Positions 18,191-28,455 are shown, counted from the stretch's first letter. The stretch is DNA of 64,000 nt from Sphingomonas sp. Leaf32 (GCF_001421765.1 NZ_LMLA01000009.1:272706-336705); one strand, 5' to 3'. Program-made: numbers and translations. Notes: generated by a model from the letters alone, not told the origin.

Positions 18191-19053
18191 TGCTTCATGC
18201 CCCGCCAGATATTGCGATAGGCACCGAAGGCGAGCGCGGTGAAGATCAGCAGGAAGATCACCGCCGCCGCACCCGCCGCATGACGCGTTTCGAGGTTCGG
18301 CTCGGCGGTCCAGGTGAGGAACGCGGCAACGTCCTTCGCCATCTGGTCCACCGTCGCGCGGGTGCCGTCCTGATACTGGACCTGATCGGCCGCGGTCAGC
18401 GGCGGCGCCATGGCGAGGTTGAGCGTGGCGAAATAGCGGTTGAAATGCAGCCCGCCCGGCGTCTTCGCATCGGGGAATTTCTTCAGCAATTCCGCCGGCT
18501 GCGGACCATAGCCCGTCAACAGCGAATAGACGTAATCCGAGCCGTCGTCGCGTGCCTTGGGCATCAGCGACAGGTCGGGCGGCACCGCATTGTTGTTGGC
18601 GGCGCGCGCGGCGACGTCGTTGGCGAACACCAGCGGGAAACGATCCGACGGCAGGTTCTTGCGCGTCGCCGGCTCACCGGTTTCCGGGTTCACGCTCGGC
18701 TGTTCGATCTGCCAGTCGGTGGCGATCGTCTTCACCTGACCTTCATCATAGCCGAGCTGTTCGAGGTCGCGGAACGAGATCAGCCGGATCGAATGGCAGG
18801 CCGAGCAGACTTCCTTGTATACCTGAAACCCGCGCTGCAGCTGCTGCTTGTCGAAGGTGCCGAACAGGCCCGCCGATTGCAGCCCGGCGTCGCGCGGCTT
18901 CAGGTGGAACTCATGCTCGGCGGAATGGACCGGTTCGTCATGGATCATGCCGCTGACGGTCGAGAAGATGCCGAGCAGCAGCGCGAAGAGGAAGCCTGCG
19001 CCGACGACGAGGTTCAGGTTGCGGGCGAGAAAGCGGGAAGCGAAGGAGAGCAT
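18187..19053 (-). CDS. petC: Cytochrome c1 of the ubiquinol-cytochrome c reductase
   Basis: A 288-residue haem c protein of the cytochrome bc1 complex. It has an N-terminal membrane/signal segment (LVVGAGFLFALLLGIF), the haem-binding CSACH in YKEVCSACHSIRLIS, the Met-ligand region near the C-terminal third (NLAMAPPL), and a C-terminal membrane anchor (VIFLLIFTALAFGAY) with IWRGMKH at the end. The start MLSFASRFL at 19053 follows GGAG. It passes electrons from the Rieske protein to soluble or membrane cytochrome c. Confidence 0.95.
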   Translation of the reverse strand: MLSFASRFLARNLNLVVGAGFLFALLLGIFSTVSGMIHDEPVHSAEHEFHLKPRDAGLQSAGLFGTFDKQQLQRGFQVYKEVCSACHSIRLISFRDLEQLGYDEGQVKTIATDWQIEQPSVNPETGEPATRKNLPSDRFPLVFANDVAARAANNNAVPPDLSLMPKARDDGSDYVYSLLTGYGPQPAELLKKFPDAKTPGGLHFNRYFATLNLAMAPPLTAADQVQYQDGTRATVDQMAKDVAAFLTWTAEPNLETRHAAGAAAVIFLLIFTALAFGAYRNIWRGMKH

Positions 19054-19063
19054 CGTTGTTCCC

Positions 19064-20374
19064 TTACTCGGCCGCGGCCGGGGTGGCGTGACCATGGGCG
19101 GCGGTCTGCGCGGGCGACGTGCCGCCCTCGCCCTTCAGCACCGCTTCGGTGATCGAATTGGGCAGCGGACGCGGACGCTCCATCGCCGACACGATCGGCA
19201 GCACGACCAGGAAGTGCGCGAAATAATATCCCGCAGCGATCTGGCTGAGCAGCACCGTCACCGGCGTCGCCTCCGCACCGCCCAGATAACCGAGCACCAG
19301 TACGTCGAGCAGCAGCACGATCAGGAAGATGCGATAGGTCGGGCGGTAATTGGCCGACTTGACCGGCGACTTGTCCAGCCACGGCAGAAAGAACAGCAGC
19401 AGGATCGAGCCGAACATCGCCAGCACGCCCCACAGCTTCGCCGGGAAGATGAAGTCGACGGTGAACGCCTTCAGGATCGCGTAGAAGGGCAGGAAATACC
19501 ATTCGGGCACGATATGCGCCGGCGTCGAGAGCGGGTTGGCCGGGATGTAATTGTCCGGATGGCCCAGCAGGTTCGGCGCGAAGAAGATCAGCGACGCGAA
19601 CACGATCAGGAACACGCCGAGGCCGAAGCCGTCCTTCGCCGTATAATATGGGTGGAAGGGCACGGTATCCTGCGGCCCCTTCACCTCGACGCCGGTCGGG
19701 TTGTTCGACCCCGGAATGTGCAGCGCCCAGATGTGCAGGATGATGACGCCCGCGATCACGAACGGCAGCAGATAGTGGAGCGAGAAGAAACGGTTAAGCG
19801 CGGCATTGTCCGGCGCATAGCCGCCCAGCAGCCATACGCGGATCGTCTCCCCCACTCCCGGTAATGCCGAGAAGAAGCCGGTGATGACCTGCGCACCCCA
19901 GAAGCTCATCTGCCCCCAGGGGAGCACATAGCCCATGAACGCGGTCGCCATCATCAGCAGGAAGATGACGACGCCGAGCAGCCACACCATCTCGCGCGGG
20001 GCCTTGTACGACCCGTAATAGATGCCGCGCGCGATGTGCGTATAGACGACGATGAAGAACATCGACGCGCCGTTCGCGTGGGCATAGCGGATGAACCAGC
20101 CCGACGGCACGTCGCGCATGATGCGTTCGACCGAATCGAACGCGACCGCGCCATTGGCGGCATAATGCATCGCCAGCACGATGCCGGTGATGATCTGCAC
20201 CGCCAGCGCCGCGCCGGCCAGCACACCGAAGTTCCAGAAATAATTGAGGTTGCGCGGCACCGGATAGCCGGCGCCGACCGCGTTGTATACCAACCGGGGA
20301 AGCGGCAGCTTCTCGTCCAGCCACCGCATCAGCGGCTGTTTCGGTTCGTAATGCTTGGCCCAGGGGAAGCTCAT
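19064..20374 (-). CDS. petB: Cytochrome b of the ubiquinol-cytochrome c reductase
   Basis: A 436-residue integral membrane protein with eight helices and the bis-haem His pairs, carrying the quinone sites. Clear motifs are [48 protein letters not shown] and the Qo-site [14 protein letters not shown]. It lies between petA and petC with gaps of only 10 bases on each side, as expected for one operon encoding the bc1 complex. Confidence 0.97.
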   Translation of the reverse strand: MSFPWAKHYEPKQPLMRWLDEKLPLPRLVYNAVGAGYPVPRNLNYFWNFGVLAGAALAVQIITGIVLAMHYAANGAVAFDSVERIMRDVPSGWFIRYAHANGASMFFIVVYTHIARGIYYGSYKAPREMVWLLGVVIFLLMMATAFMGYVLPWGQMSFWGAQVITGFFSALPGVGETIRVWLLGGYAPDNAALNRFFSLHYLLPFVIAGVIILHIWALHIPGSNNPTGVEVKGPQDTVPFHPYYTAKDGFGLGVFLIVFASLIFFAPNLLGHPDNYIPANPLSTPAHIVPEWYFLPFYAILKAFTVDFIFPAKLWGVLAMFGSILLLFFLPWLDKSPVKSANYRPTYRIFLIVLLLDVLVLGYLGGAEATPVTVLLSQIAAGYYFAHFLVVLPIVSAMERPRPLPNSITEAVLKGEGGTSPAQTAAHGHATPAAAE

Positions 20375-20384
20375 GACTCTCTCC

Positions 20385-20969
20385 TCAGCCGACCGTCACG
20401 ACGGTGTCGGACGTGAATGCATATTCGGGAACGTGCAGGTTCTGCGGCGCGGGGCCGGAACGGATGCGCCCGGCGGTGTCGTAGGCCGACCCGTGGCACG
20501 GACAGAAATAGCCGCCGAACGGCCCCTTGTTCTCACCCTCGCCAGCGCCCAACGGCACGCAGCCCAGATGGGTGCAGACGCCCAGCGTGATGAGCCAGTT
20601 GGCCTTGCCCGTCTTGGTGCGTTCCGCCAGCGTCTGCGGGTCGCGCAGGTCGCTCACCGGCACGGCGTTCGCCTCGGCGATTTCCTTCGGCGTCAGGTTG
20701 CGCACGAACAGCGGCTGTTTGCGGAACGTCGCCTTGATCGCCTGTCCCGGTTCAATCGACGACAAGTCGATCTCGGTCGTGGACAGCGCCAGCGTATCGG
20801 CGGCGGGCGACATCTGGTTGATGAGCGGCAGCGCGATCACGCCTGCGCCGACCCCTGCAAATGCCACCGCGCCGATCGACAGATAGTCGCGCCTGCGGGG
20901 ATTGTCCGGCCCACCGTCGAGCGCGGTAGCGCCGCCTGCGGGTACGTGCTGATCGTCGTCAGTCGCCAT
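20385..20969 (-). CDS. petA: Rieske iron-sulfur subunit of cytochrome bc1
   Basis: A 194-residue protein with a twin-Arg-like N-terminus ([17 protein letters not shown]) and one membrane helix, placing the cluster domain in the periplasm. The [2Fe-2S] ligands are in CTHLGCVPL and CPCHGSAYD. It is the first gene of petABC-apt and transfers electrons from ubiquinol to cytochrome c1. Confidence 0.96.
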   Translation of the reverse strand: MATDDDQHVPAGGATALDGGPDNPRRRDYLSIGAVAFAGVGAGVIALPLINQMSPAADTLALSTTEIDLSSIEPGQAIKATFRKQPLFVRNLTPKEIAEANAVPVSDLRDPQTLAERTKTGKANWLITLGVCTHLGCVPLGAGEGENKGPFGGYFCPCHGSAYDTAGRIRSGPAPQNLHVPEYAFTSDTVVTVG

Positions 20970-21071
20970 TCAACAGCCCTTGTCGTCGGACGCATTTCGC
21001 GCCCTGCCCCTCTCCGGTCGCCTTCGTATGAGGCGACGCCGGACCGATCGGTTTTCCGTCCAGTCGCACGG

Positions 21072-21101
21072 GTGATAGCCGGGCGTTCGACCGTTTGCCA
21101 A
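21072..21101 (-). promoter_or_regulatory. Possible promoter for petABC-apt
   Basis: On the minus strand TTGGCA (21096-21101) and TATCAC (21072-21077) are separated by 18 bases, about 100 bases upstream of the petA start, in the 250-base divergent gap shared with the cyclophilin gene. It matches the sigma-70 consensus moderately; GC-rich alphaproteobacterial promoters are often weaker matches than this. Confidence 0.3.
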
Positions 21102-21219
21102 TCCCTTTTGCCTTTTCAGCCCCGCCGACATCCATCATGTTCAGATTGGCGCAAGCGATCACATGGTCTATGCGGCCCAACTAGTGCCTTTTGGTTTCCT
21201 CGCGCGTTTCGGGAAGTTC

Positions 21220-21918
21220 ATGCGTCGTCTCGCCCTTTTGCTCGCTGTCATCGCCTCGTTCCTTACCCTGCCCGCACTGGCGCAGGTGATCGACGTCCCC
21301 GGCCGCGAACCGCCGCCATCGACCACCGACACCCGCAATCTGTGGATCCTCGACCTGTCGACCGGCGGGCGGGTGACGATCTGGCTGCGCCCCGATGTCG
21401 CGCCGAAGATGGTCGCGCGCATCAAGACGCTGACCCGCGAGAAGTTCTATGACGGCCTCGCCTTCCACCGGGTAGTCGACGGGTTCATGGCGCAGGGCGG
21501 CGATCCCGACGGTGACGGCACCGGCGGGTCGAAGCTGCCGAACGTGGAGAAGGAGTTCAACTATCTCCCACACGTCCGCGGCGCGGTGGCGGCGGCGCGC
21601 GCGAATGACGAAAACAGCGCGAACAGCCAGTTCTACATCATGTTCGCGCCCAAATTCTCGCTCGACAAGAAGTACACGGTGTTCGGCCGGGTGCTCGACG
21701 GGATGCAATATGTCGATGCGATCGAACGGGGCGAGCCGCCGGCGAACCCGTCGCGGATCGTCCATGCCTATATCGCCAGCGACAATCCGCCGCCGTATCA
21801 GGCCGCCGCGCCGGTCGCGCTGCCCGAAACCGTAGCCCCGCTGCCCGCGACCGCCCCGCGCAAGCCCGCCGCCACAGCGCCAGCGACGAAGCGCCCGCAA
21901 CCGGCCCGCACCCGCTAA
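21220..21918 (+). CDS. Exported peptidyl-prolyl cis-trans isomerase (cyclophilin type)
   Basis: A 232-residue protein with a signal peptide ([19 protein letters not shown]) followed by a cyclophilin domain with [33 protein letters not shown] and [16 protein letters not shown]. It catalyses proline isomerisation, probably in the periplasm. The ATG at 21220 is chosen because it begins the signal peptide. The C-terminus is a Pro/Ala/Lys-rich tail. The queA gene follows 17 bases later. Confidence 0.93.
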   Translation: MRRLALLLAVIASFLTLPALAQVIDVPGREPPPSTTDTRNLWILDLSTGGRVTIWLRPDVAPKMVARIKTLTREKFYDGLAFHRVVDGFMAQGGDPDGDGTGGSKLPNVEKEFNYLPHVRGAVAAARANDENSANSQFYIMFAPKFSLDKKYTVFGRVLDGMQYVDAIERGEPPANPSRIVHAYIASDNPPPYQAAAPVALPETVAPLPATAPRKPAATAPATKRPQPARTR

Positions 21919-21935
21919 AGGCGAACCGCATCCCC

Positions 21936-22964
21936 ATGCACGTCGACCTGTTCGACTTCGAACTGCCGACCGACCGCATCGCACTGCGCCCCGCGTCCCC
22001 CCGCGATGCGGCGCGGATGCTGGTGCTGGACGGCGATGCGACACGGGACCTTGGCGTCCGTGACCTGCCGTCTTGCCTGCGACCTGGCGACCTGCTGGTA
22101 TTCAACGACACGCGGGTCATTCCGGCGCAATTGGAGGGCAGGCGCGGCGATGCGACGATCGGCGCCACGCTGCACAAGCGCGAAGGGCCGCGCCGCTGGC
22201 GGGCGTTCGTGCGCAACGGGCGGCGGCTGCGCGACGGTGACGCGATCGATTTCGGCGCGGGCGTCACCGCGACCGCGAGCGACAAGGGCGACGACGGCAG
22301 CTTCGCGCTGGATTTCGCCGGCGACGAACCGGTCGAGCTACTGCTGGAGCGCGCCGGCCGGATGCCGCTGCCGCCCTATATCGCGTCGAAGCGCGGCGGG
22401 GCAGACGCGCGCGATGCGGAGGATTACCAGACGCTGTTCGCGCGCGAGGCCGGCGCGGTCGCCGCGCCCACCGCCGCGCTGCACTTCACGCCCGAGCTGA
22501 TGGCGGCGCTTGAGGCGGCGGGGATCGGCCATGCCACGCTGACGCTGCATGTCGGGGCGGGCACCTTCCTGCCGGTGAAGGCCGACGATACCGACGACCA
22601 CAGGATGCACGCCGAATGGGGCCGGATCGACCGCGCGACGGCGGACCGGCTGAATGCCATACGCGCCGGGGGCGGCCGCGTCATCGCGGTCGGCACCACC
22701 AGCCTGCGCCTGATCGAGAGTGCCACCGACGCCGATGGCCAGGTGCAGCCGTTCGAGGGCGACACCGCAATCTTCATCACCCCCGGTTACCGGTTCAAGG
22801 GGATCGACGGGCTGATGACCAATTTCCACCTGCCCAAATCGACGCTGTTCATGCTGGTGTCGGCGCTGATGGGGCGCGAGCGGATGCTGGCCGCCTATGC
22901 CCATGCCATCGCCGCGGAATATCGATTCTACTCCTATGGCGATGCGTCGCTGCTGCTACCCTAG
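21936..22964 (+). CDS. queA: S-adenosylmethionine:tRNA ribosyltransferase-isomerase
   Basis: A 342-residue cytoplasmic enzyme that transfers a ribosyl group from SAM to preQ1-modified tRNA to make epoxyqueuosine. It shows [46 protein letters not shown] and [19 protein letters not shown], all family signatures. Its end overlaps the convergent transporter gene by nine bases. Confidence 0.96.
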   Translation: MHVDLFDFELPTDRIALRPASPRDAARMLVLDGDATRDLGVRDLPSCLRPGDLLVFNDTRVIPAQLEGRRGDATIGATLHKREGPRRWRAFVRNGRRLRDGDAIDFGAGVTATASDKGDDGSFALDFAGDEPVELLLERAGRMPLPPYIASKRGGADARDAEDYQTLFAREAGAVAAPTAALHFTPELMAALEAAGIGHATLTLHVGAGTFLPVKADDTDDHRMHAEWGRIDRATADRLNAIRAGGGRVIAVGTTSLRLIESATDADGQVQPFEGDTAIFITPGYRFKGIDGLMTNFHLPKSTLFMLVSALMGRERMLAAYAHAIAAEYRFYSYGDASLLLP

Positions 22965-24254
22965 CGCAACCTCGGCCGGGGCGTCGGCAGGCGCGGCGAG
23001 TAGCCCTTCGCGCTTGGCGACGATGGTCGGCACCAGCATCTGACCCGCGACGTTGACGGCGGTCCGGCCCATGTCGAGGATCGGATCGATCGCCAGCAAC
23101 AACCCCGCCCCCTCCAGCGGCAGGCCGAGCGTGGTCAGCGTCAGCGTCAGCATCACGGTCGCGCCGGTCAATCCGGCGGTCGCCGCCGATCCCAGCACCG
23201 ACACCATCACGATCAGCGCATAATCGCCCGCACCCAGCGGCAGGCCGAAGAATTGCGCGACGAAGATCGCCGACACCGCCGGATAGATCGCGGCGCACCC
23301 GTCCATCTTGGTCGTCGACCCCAGCGGCACGGCGAAGGCGGCATAGGCGGCGGGCACGCCCAGCGCCTGCTCGGTCCGCTCCTGCGTCACCGGCAGCGTG
23401 CCGACCGACGAGCGGGTGACGAAGCCGAGCTGGATCGCCGGCCATGCGCGGCGGAAGAACCACAGGGGCGAGATACGGTGCAGCGCCAGCAGCGCCGGAT
23501 AGACGACGAACAGCACGATGCCGAGGCCGAGATAGACCGTCGCGGCAAAGGCGCCGAGCGAGGACAAGGTGCCCCAGCCATAGCGAACGATCGCATCGCC
23601 GATCAGCGCCGCCGACCCGATCGGCGTCAGCGCGATGACCCAGCGCAGCAACCGCCGCAGGATCATCAATGCCGAGGTGTTGAAGGCAAGGAACGGCTCC
23701 CCTGCTGCCCCGACCCGCACCGCCGCCGCGCCGACCGCGATGGCGACGACGATGATCTGCAACACGTTGAACCCCAGCGTCGTCGTCGCCGCGCCCTCCG
23801 CGACCTTGGTCGAGGCGGTCAGGCCGAGCAGGTTGGACGGCACCAGACCCCTGAGGAAATCGAGCCACGTCCCCACCGTGCCGGGCTGTTTCGCGCTGGC
23901 CAACGGCACCGCGCTGTGCAGGCCGGGCTGGAGCGTCAACGCGAGGACGATGCCGATCGACACGGCGATCAGCGCGGTCAGCGCGAACCATAACAGGGTC
24001 TGCCCGACCAGCCGCGCGGCGTTGGGCAGGTCGCGCAACGCCGCGATCGACCCGACGATGGCAGTGAACACCAGCGCCGGAACCAGCACCTTGAGCAGTT
24101 GCACGAAAATCTGGCCGATGGTGTGCAGCAATGTGCCGATCGCACCATCGGCCCCGCCCGCCTCGGCGGCGATCAGGCCCAGCGCAACACCCGCGACCAT
24201 GCCGATCGCGACCTGAATGCCGAAGGACGGCAGGATTTTCGTTGCTTTTTGCAT
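22956..24254 (-). CDS. Dicarboxylate/amino acid:cation symporter (DAACS family)
   Basis: A 432-residue inner-membrane transporter with the usual eight helices and two re-entrant loops. It shows [20 protein letters not shown], a Ser-rich hairpin loop ([13 protein letters not shown]) and the substrate/cation motif [12 protein letters not shown] with [12 protein letters not shown]. The family imports glutamate, aspartate or C4-dicarboxylates with Na+ or H+; the exact substrate cannot be read from sequence. It is convergent with queA. Confidence 0.93.
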   Translation of the reverse strand: MQKATKILPSFGIQVAIGMVAGVALGLIAAEAGGADGAIGTLLHTIGQIFVQLLKVLVPALVFTAIVGSIAALRDLPNAARLVGQTLLWFALTALIAVSIGIVLALTLQPGLHSAVPLASAKQPGTVGTWLDFLRGLVPSNLLGLTASTKVAEGAATTTLGFNVLQIIVVAIAVGAAAVRVGAAGEPFLAFNTSALMILRRLLRWVIALTPIGSAALIGDAIVRYGWGTLSSLGAFAATVYLGLGIVLFVVYPALLALHRISPLWFFRRAWPAIQLGFVTRSSVGTLPVTQERTEQALGVPAAYAAFAVPLGSTTKMDGCAAIYPAVSAIFVAQFFGLPLGAGDYALIVMVSVLGSAATAGLTGATVMLTLTLTTLGLPLEGAGLLLAIDPILDMGRTAVNVAGQMLVPTIVAKREGLLAAPADAPAEVALG

Positions 24255-24322
24255 GGGCGAGGACTTCGGTGTGCGGGGCGTCCGCTACAACGAAGCATTT
24301 CTACGATCGGCCCAATGCGGCG

Positions 24323-25705
24323 TTACAGCCCCTCCCCGCCGACCCAATGCGCGTTCGATAGATAGCGGGCGACGTCCCAGACCTGTCGCCGCAGATCGGG
24401 CACGGCGACGATTTCCCAGAACGCGCCGCGCGTCATCGGCCCGATCGCGAACAGCCGCTCGTCACTCGCGCCATCGACACGCAGCACGCGCCCGGTACGT
24501 TCGACGTCGATACCCAGATGTTCGCTATCCGGACGGATGCGCCCCGCCGCGACCAGCGCCGACAGCAACGGATCGTCGGTCCGGGCGACATCGCCCTGCG
24601 GCCCGATGCAGGAGATGACGCGCGTGGCGTGGATGTGCCGCAACGCATCCTCGCCGCGCGGCCGCCATTCGAGAATGACACCACCGTCATCGGCTTCCTT
24701 CGCATCGCAGCTCTTGCCCGCCAGCAGCGTCAGCCGCCCGCTCGCCACCATCGCGTCGATCCGATCGGCGACGGCGGGGGCCAGGCGGTGGCGATGAATG
24801 TCCCACCACGGCCGGACATGGCGCAGGAACCGGCGGCGCTCCACCGGGTCCGCCGCCGCCCAGATGCCCTGGGTGAACGGGCGCAGTTCGTCGATCGCGC
24901 TGCGCCAGCCGATCGCCCTTCCCCGTGCGCGGACCGTCCGCACCAGTTCGGAGAGCGGCGGGCGCGGACGCTCGGTCAGCGGCTGCGCGGGCGGGGTCGC
25001 GGACGCATGGCGATGCGGCAGCAGTCCGCGCCGCGACAGGGCAACGATCCGCCCGCCAAACCCTTGCGCCTCCAGCGTCAGCACGACATCGACCATCGTC
25101 AGCCCGGTGCCGATCAGCAACACGGTATCGTCGTCGGTAAGGCCGGCGGTCGCCCCTGCCGCCCATGGATTGCCGACATAGGCCGGCCGGTCCGCGATTC
25201 CGCCCAGTCCCGGCGGCACCTGCGGCGCGAGATTGCCGACCGCCAGCACCACCGCGTCGGCCGCGACCCGCCCGCCATCCCGCAGCAGCACCGTCGCGCC
25301 ATCGACGCCGACCGCCTCGCCGTCGATCACGGTCAGCCTGTCGGGCGACGCGGCCTGCGCCGCCGCCAGCGTCTCGCGCAGGTACGTCCCATAGAGCGCA
25401 CGGGGCACGAAGTCCGCGCCGCCCAACGGCGTGTCCCGCTGGCCGAACCAGCGCACGAAATGGTCCGGCTGATCGGGAAAGGCGCTCATGTTCGCGGCAC
25501 GCACGTTCAGCAGATGGTCGCTCTGGCGCGTGCCATAGGCGACGCCCAGCCCCGCCGCATCGCCCCGTTCGATCAGGGTCGCTGCCGGACCATCATGCCG
25601 CAGCAGGTTGATCGCCAGCAGCGTGCCGGAGAATCCCGCCCCGACGATGGCAACATGGCGGATCGTGCCGGGAACGGCGTCGGAAGCGATGGAATGCGAC
25701 GTCAT
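24323..25705 (-). CDS. FAD/NAD(P)-binding oxidoreductase-like protein
   Basis: A 460-residue protein with an N-terminal Rossmann dinucleotide motif VAIVGAGFSGTLLA, a second nucleotide-binding site VLLIGTGLTMVDVVL, and a LAVGNLAP ATG-like motif between them. This is the architecture of the FAD-NAD(P)-binding family (PF13454-like, HcaR/YdhS type). The start MTSHSIASD at 25705 is preferred; the longer frame runs into the tRNA promoter region. The substrate is unknown. It is the last chromosomal protein gene before the prophage. Confidence 0.88.
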   Translation of the reverse strand: MTSHSIASDAVPGTIRHVAIVGAGFSGTLLAINLLRHDGPAATLIERGDAAGLGVAYGTRQSDHLLNVRAANMSAFPDQPDHFVRWFGQRDTPLGGADFVPRALYGTYLRETLAAAQAASPDRLTVIDGEAVGVDGATVLLRDGGRVAADAVVLAVGNLAPQVPPGLGGIADRPAYVGNPWAAGATAGLTDDDTVLLIGTGLTMVDVVLTLEAQGFGGRIVALSRRGLLPHRHASATPPAQPLTERPRPPLSELVRTVRARGRAIGWRSAIDELRPFTQGIWAAADPVERRRFLRHVRPWWDIHRHRLAPAVADRIDAMVASGRLTLLAGKSCDAKEADDGGVILEWRPRGEDALRHIHATRVISCIGPQGDVARTDDPLLSALVAAGRIRPDSEHLGIDVERTGRVLRVDGASDERLFAIGPMTRGAFWEIVAVPDLRRQVWDVARYLSNAHWVGGEGL

Positions 25706-25796
25706 GCACCGGCGATACCACAGCCACGGCTCATTGGAAGTTGTACGCGCCCGCTTGCACCCGCCGGATCCGTTGGGTAAGGGCATCGCTACCCAA

Positions 25797-25838
25797 GCGG
25801 GTGTAGCTCAATGGTAGAGCAGAAGCTTCCCAAGCTTC
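25797..25838 (+). tRNA. tRNA-Gly(CCC), 5' half only (probable prophage attachment site)
   Basis: GCGGGTGTAGCTCAATGGTA begins a canonical tRNA-Gly, giving the acceptor 5' strand, the D-arm (GCTC-AATGGTA-GAGC) and the anticodon arm GAAGC-TTCCCAA-GCTTC with anticodon CCC. After the anticodon stem (about 25838) the sequence no longer fits a tRNA: no T-arm TTCGA and no CACCCGC acceptor 3' strand appear in the next 100 bases, where prophage DNA starts. The gene is therefore split, and the 3' half is presumably at the far end of the prophage. It cannot be functional as read here unless the half is a duplicate. Confidence 0.8.
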
Positions 25839-25849
25839 ACCGCGCTAAC

Positions 25850-25875
25850 AAAATCAGTCACTTAGGCGTGATTTT
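25850..25875. terminator. AT-rich inverted repeat at the prophage left end
   Basis: AAAATCA (25850-25856) and TGATTTT (25869-25875) form a 7-bp stem with a 12-base loop, 41 bases beyond the stop of the last leftward phage gene. On the minus strand it ends TGATTTTGTT, so it may terminate the late operon. Being next to the tRNA junction it could instead be an integrase arm site. Confidence 0.4.
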
Positions 25876-25915
25876 CATTCCGATAATCAAAAGCTTCGCG
25901 GCAATGTTGGAATGG

Positions 25916-26473
25916 CTACGACGCCTTCCAGCCCGTGCCGCTGAAGTAGGTAAGCGTCCGGATACCCCCGGAGACGAGCGGTACTGTGCCGCCGCCGACC
26001 AGTCCGGCGATGACCATCCCGAAGACCCCGAGCACACTGTTCGATGTGACGGTGAAGGTGGCGCCCGGCCAGACATTGGTGCTGGTCGGCGTGATCGTAA
26101 CCGTGCCCGTCAGGTTCACGATCGGCGCCGTCACCAGCGGAACCAGCGCCATGGTACCCGACGTCATCGGGATCGGCGCAGGCGCATAATCCTGCCGCTG
26201 CGGCCGCCAGTAATACCCTGACGAATCGCCTTCGCAGACCATCACGGTCTGCACGTTGCCCCATAGGTCGCTGACACGACCGTACTTGCCCCGCAACGCT
26301 GCGCTGGCAGGGAAGGCTGCGAGCAACTGACCAACCGTCTGAAACGCACCGTCGTTGACGAACTGGATGGGCGCAGCGGCAAACCGCCTCTCGATGTCGG
26401 CCAGTACATCTGGGAGGATTGCGGCCTTCATCTCCTCGATGGTTGCAGTGTAGAAGGGTGTGTTCACGTCCAT
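25916..26473 (-). CDS. Phage protein of unknown function at the end of the tail/spike operon
   Basis: A 185-residue protein. The N-terminal helix-rich part (EEMKAAILPDVLADIERRF) is followed by a beta-rich, Thr/Val/Gly-rich C-terminal half (LTGTVTITPTSTNVWPGA), like small adhesin or tail-accessory domains. Its ATG overlaps the stop of the SGNH spike gene by one base (TGATG), so the two are coupled and may act together, for example as spike and chaperone or cap. No family is recognised. Confidence 0.65.
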   Translation of the reverse strand: MDVNTPFYTATIEEMKAAILPDVLADIERRFAAAPIQFVNDGAFQTVGQLLAAFPASAALRGKYGRVSDLWGNVQTVMVCEGDSSGYYWRPQRQDYAPAPIPMTSGTMALVPLVTAPIVNLTGTVTITPTSTNVWPGATFTVTSNSVLGVFGMVIAGLVGGGTVPLVSGGIRTLTYFSGTGWKAS

Positions 26474-28056
26474 CAGTACAGCGTGCTCCTACGCCGAACA
26501 CCCATCTGTCGAATGGTGAAATTGCATGATCCAGCAGCGCGCGCGACCGCTCTGACCTCTGCCGTTACATAAGGGAACGTCCCGGTAATTGTCGGCAGCG
26601 CGAAGGGTCGTGTCGACAGCATCAGGCTACACGGTTCATTTATACCGTAATCGACTGACGCGTTCGCCGCGAACATGTCGAAGCTGGACACGCTGGTCGC
26701 GCCCCCGCCGCCGCCGCTGTTCGACACTAGCGAAAGATACAACGACGAAAGATTGACCGGCGGGGCGGTGATGTCGACCATAGCCACTGCCTGAATGATG
26801 TCGCCGGCGCGCAATGCGGCATTATATGTACCGCCGTTTGCGCTGCTGCCATTCAAGTCCTGACGTAGCCGCACAAGGTCGCCATTACCCGCAAAGGTGG
26901 CAACAATGGTCACGTCATTACCCAAACCGTTCGCGCTTGGGACGTTGTCGATGATCGCAGTGGCACCGCCACCAGCGCTCGCAATATAACCGCCTGGCAC
27001 GATGGTCGCCGACACGGATACACCAGTCGCGGTGGCAGTTGCGGCAACAGCCGACCCAGCAGCATTGACCATTGAGTAGGTCCCGGCCGTTCCCGTGGTA
27101 TTCACGAACGTATTGGCAGGGATACCTGAACCTGTAACCTGCGTCCCGCTTGGAACTGCGCGCCCCGCAGTGACAACCAGCGAGCTGCTACCCGACGTCG
27201 TATTTGCGGTAAGGATCGCTGTTGATACACCAGTGCCAGCGTTACCGCCGCTCGCAGTGGCAAACAGCGGATTGGCCAGCAACTGCCGCCGACCGTTACC
27301 CGCCGCCTCAGCCACGTTCTGGATCATAATCGACCCGCGCGCAGGCGTGATAAGACGGTCGAACAGCGCGGAAAGGCTTTTACCCCATAGATAGCCGCCA
27401 AGAGCGTTTGGATGCGTGACGTCATAGACCAGCGTCGGTCGCAAGACGATGCCGGTCGCCGATGCAGTCGGGTTCGTGATGATGGCGAAAGCGTCGTGCA
27501 CATAAACGTTCGGGGTCACTTCGCCGTATTCCGTGAGCATCTGACGCAGATCCATCAACGCAGCGGTTTTCTCCACGCTGTTGATGCCGTTCGCACCGAC
27601 TTCGTTCTCGACGACGACGATCATTGCCGCGTCGAGCGCGAGCTGCACCATAGTCCTTATGTTCTTTGCGGCATTCTCGGCCACGTTGGCGATCGTAATT
27701 GTTGCCCCGCTTACCGCATCTACGAAGATCGCCGGTCCGGTCGAAGAGGTCTGGGCGACATCATTCACGCCACATTGCAGATACATGATCCCGGCGTTAG
27801 TTTTGCGTGGATCGCCCGTGCCATCCAACATTCGCTTCAGGATTTGATCGGTGCGCTCGCCCGAGACGCCATAGGTCAGGCCTACAACAAATCGCTGCCC
27901 CAACAGCGCCTTAGCTACGACCAGTGGTGACCGGGCACCATAGGTCAACTTGAAGGGGTCGACATAAATCCCATCAATGCGGCTATCGCCAGTCGCGGAA
28001 ATGACGTCGCGCGGCCTGCTGAACACCGCAGCGCTCCCTGGAAACATGACTTCCAT
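26473..28056 (-). CDS. Tail spike or fibre protein with SGNH/GDSL-hydrolase domain
   Basis: A 527-residue phage protein whose first ~250 residues carry the three SGNH blocks: SATGDSRIDG near residue 22 (nucleophile Ser), LQCGVNDVAQ near 95 (Asn) and YDVTHPNALGG near 217 (Asp/His). The rest is a Gly/Thr/Ser-rich beta region typical of adhesive phage domains. Enzymes of this kind on phage tails deacetylate or de-esterify surface polysaccharides, so the protein probably modifies the capsule or O-antigen during adsorption. That role is inferred. Composition is less GC-rich than the neighbours, suggesting modular exchange of the spike. Confidence 0.75.
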   Translation of the reverse strand: MEVMFPGSAAVFSRPRDVISATGDSRIDGIYVDPFKLTYGARSPLVVAKALLGQRFVVGLTYGVSGERTDQILKRMLDGTGDPRKTNAGIMYLQCGVNDVAQTSSTGPAIFVDAVSGATITIANVAENAAKNIRTMVQLALDAAMIVVVENEVGANGINSVEKTAALMDLRQMLTEYGEVTPNVYVHDAFAIITNPTASATGIVLRPTLVYDVTHPNALGGYLWGKSLSALFDRLITPARGSIMIQNVAEAAGNGRRQLLANPLFATASGGNAGTGVSTAILTANTTSGSSSLVVTAGRAVPSGTQVTGSGIPANTFVNTTGTAGTYSMVNAAGSAVAATATATGVSVSATIVPGGYIASAGGGATAIIDNVPSANGLGNDVTIVATFAGNGDLVRLRQDLNGSSANGGTYNAALRAGDIIQAVAMVDITAPPVNLSSLYLSLVSNSGGGGGATSVSSFDMFAANASVDYGINEPCSLMLSTRPFALPTITGTFPYVTAEVRAVARAAGSCNFTIRQMGVRRRSTLY

Positions 28057-28059
28057 CGG

Positions 28060-28455
28060 TCAGCCCTCGTCTGCTGCGAATGCCTGGCCGGTCGTCGCAC
28101 CCCAGATGGATACGGCACCGGCATAATTGGCTTTGAAGGTCGCGCCGGGTGGCACCCTCCGGCTCGGCGCCGACGGTCCGGCCGGGACACCCAGGTCATT
28201 GACCCACAAATCGCCCGACGAAAGGTTTTGCCCCGTCAGGACCTTCCGATTTGGATTGGCCGGCGCGAGCTGCTGCGCCGCGCCCCCGGCCGCGATCGTG
28301 CCGCTCCGATCGCTACCGTCGGGCAAAGCCGACGTCGACTTGCCATCCGGACTGACCGTCGCGACGATCGGTATCTTGCCCTGTCGCCCGCTGGTGAACG
28401 TCACCGGCACGGCAGCGACGCTGCCGCCCAGCTCGCTGGCGCCATTGTACGGCAT
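28060..28455 (-). CDS. Small phage protein, possibly tail-associated
   Basis: A 131-residue Gly/Ala/Pro-rich protein with short beta-type segments (AVPVTFTSGRQGKIPIVATVS, split by turns) and no membrane helix. It begins in the stop of the next small gene (one-base overlap) and precedes the SGNH spike gene. No family is recognised; the position suggests a tail or spike accessory or a head decoration protein. Confidence 0.6.
   Translation of the reverse strand: MPYNGASELGGSVAAVPVTFTSGRQGKIPIVATVSPDGKSTSALPDGSDRSGTIAAGGAAQQLAPANPNRKVLTGQNLSSGDLWVNDLGVPAGPSAPSRRVPPGATFKANYAGAVSIWGATTGQAFAADEG

Noticed and set aside
25838..25940. Group I or other self-splicing intron in the tRNA-Gly anticodon loop
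   Set aside because: Introns of this kind would leave a 3' tRNA half downstream. No T-arm or acceptor strand is seen, and the following DNA is phage genes reading toward the tRNA.
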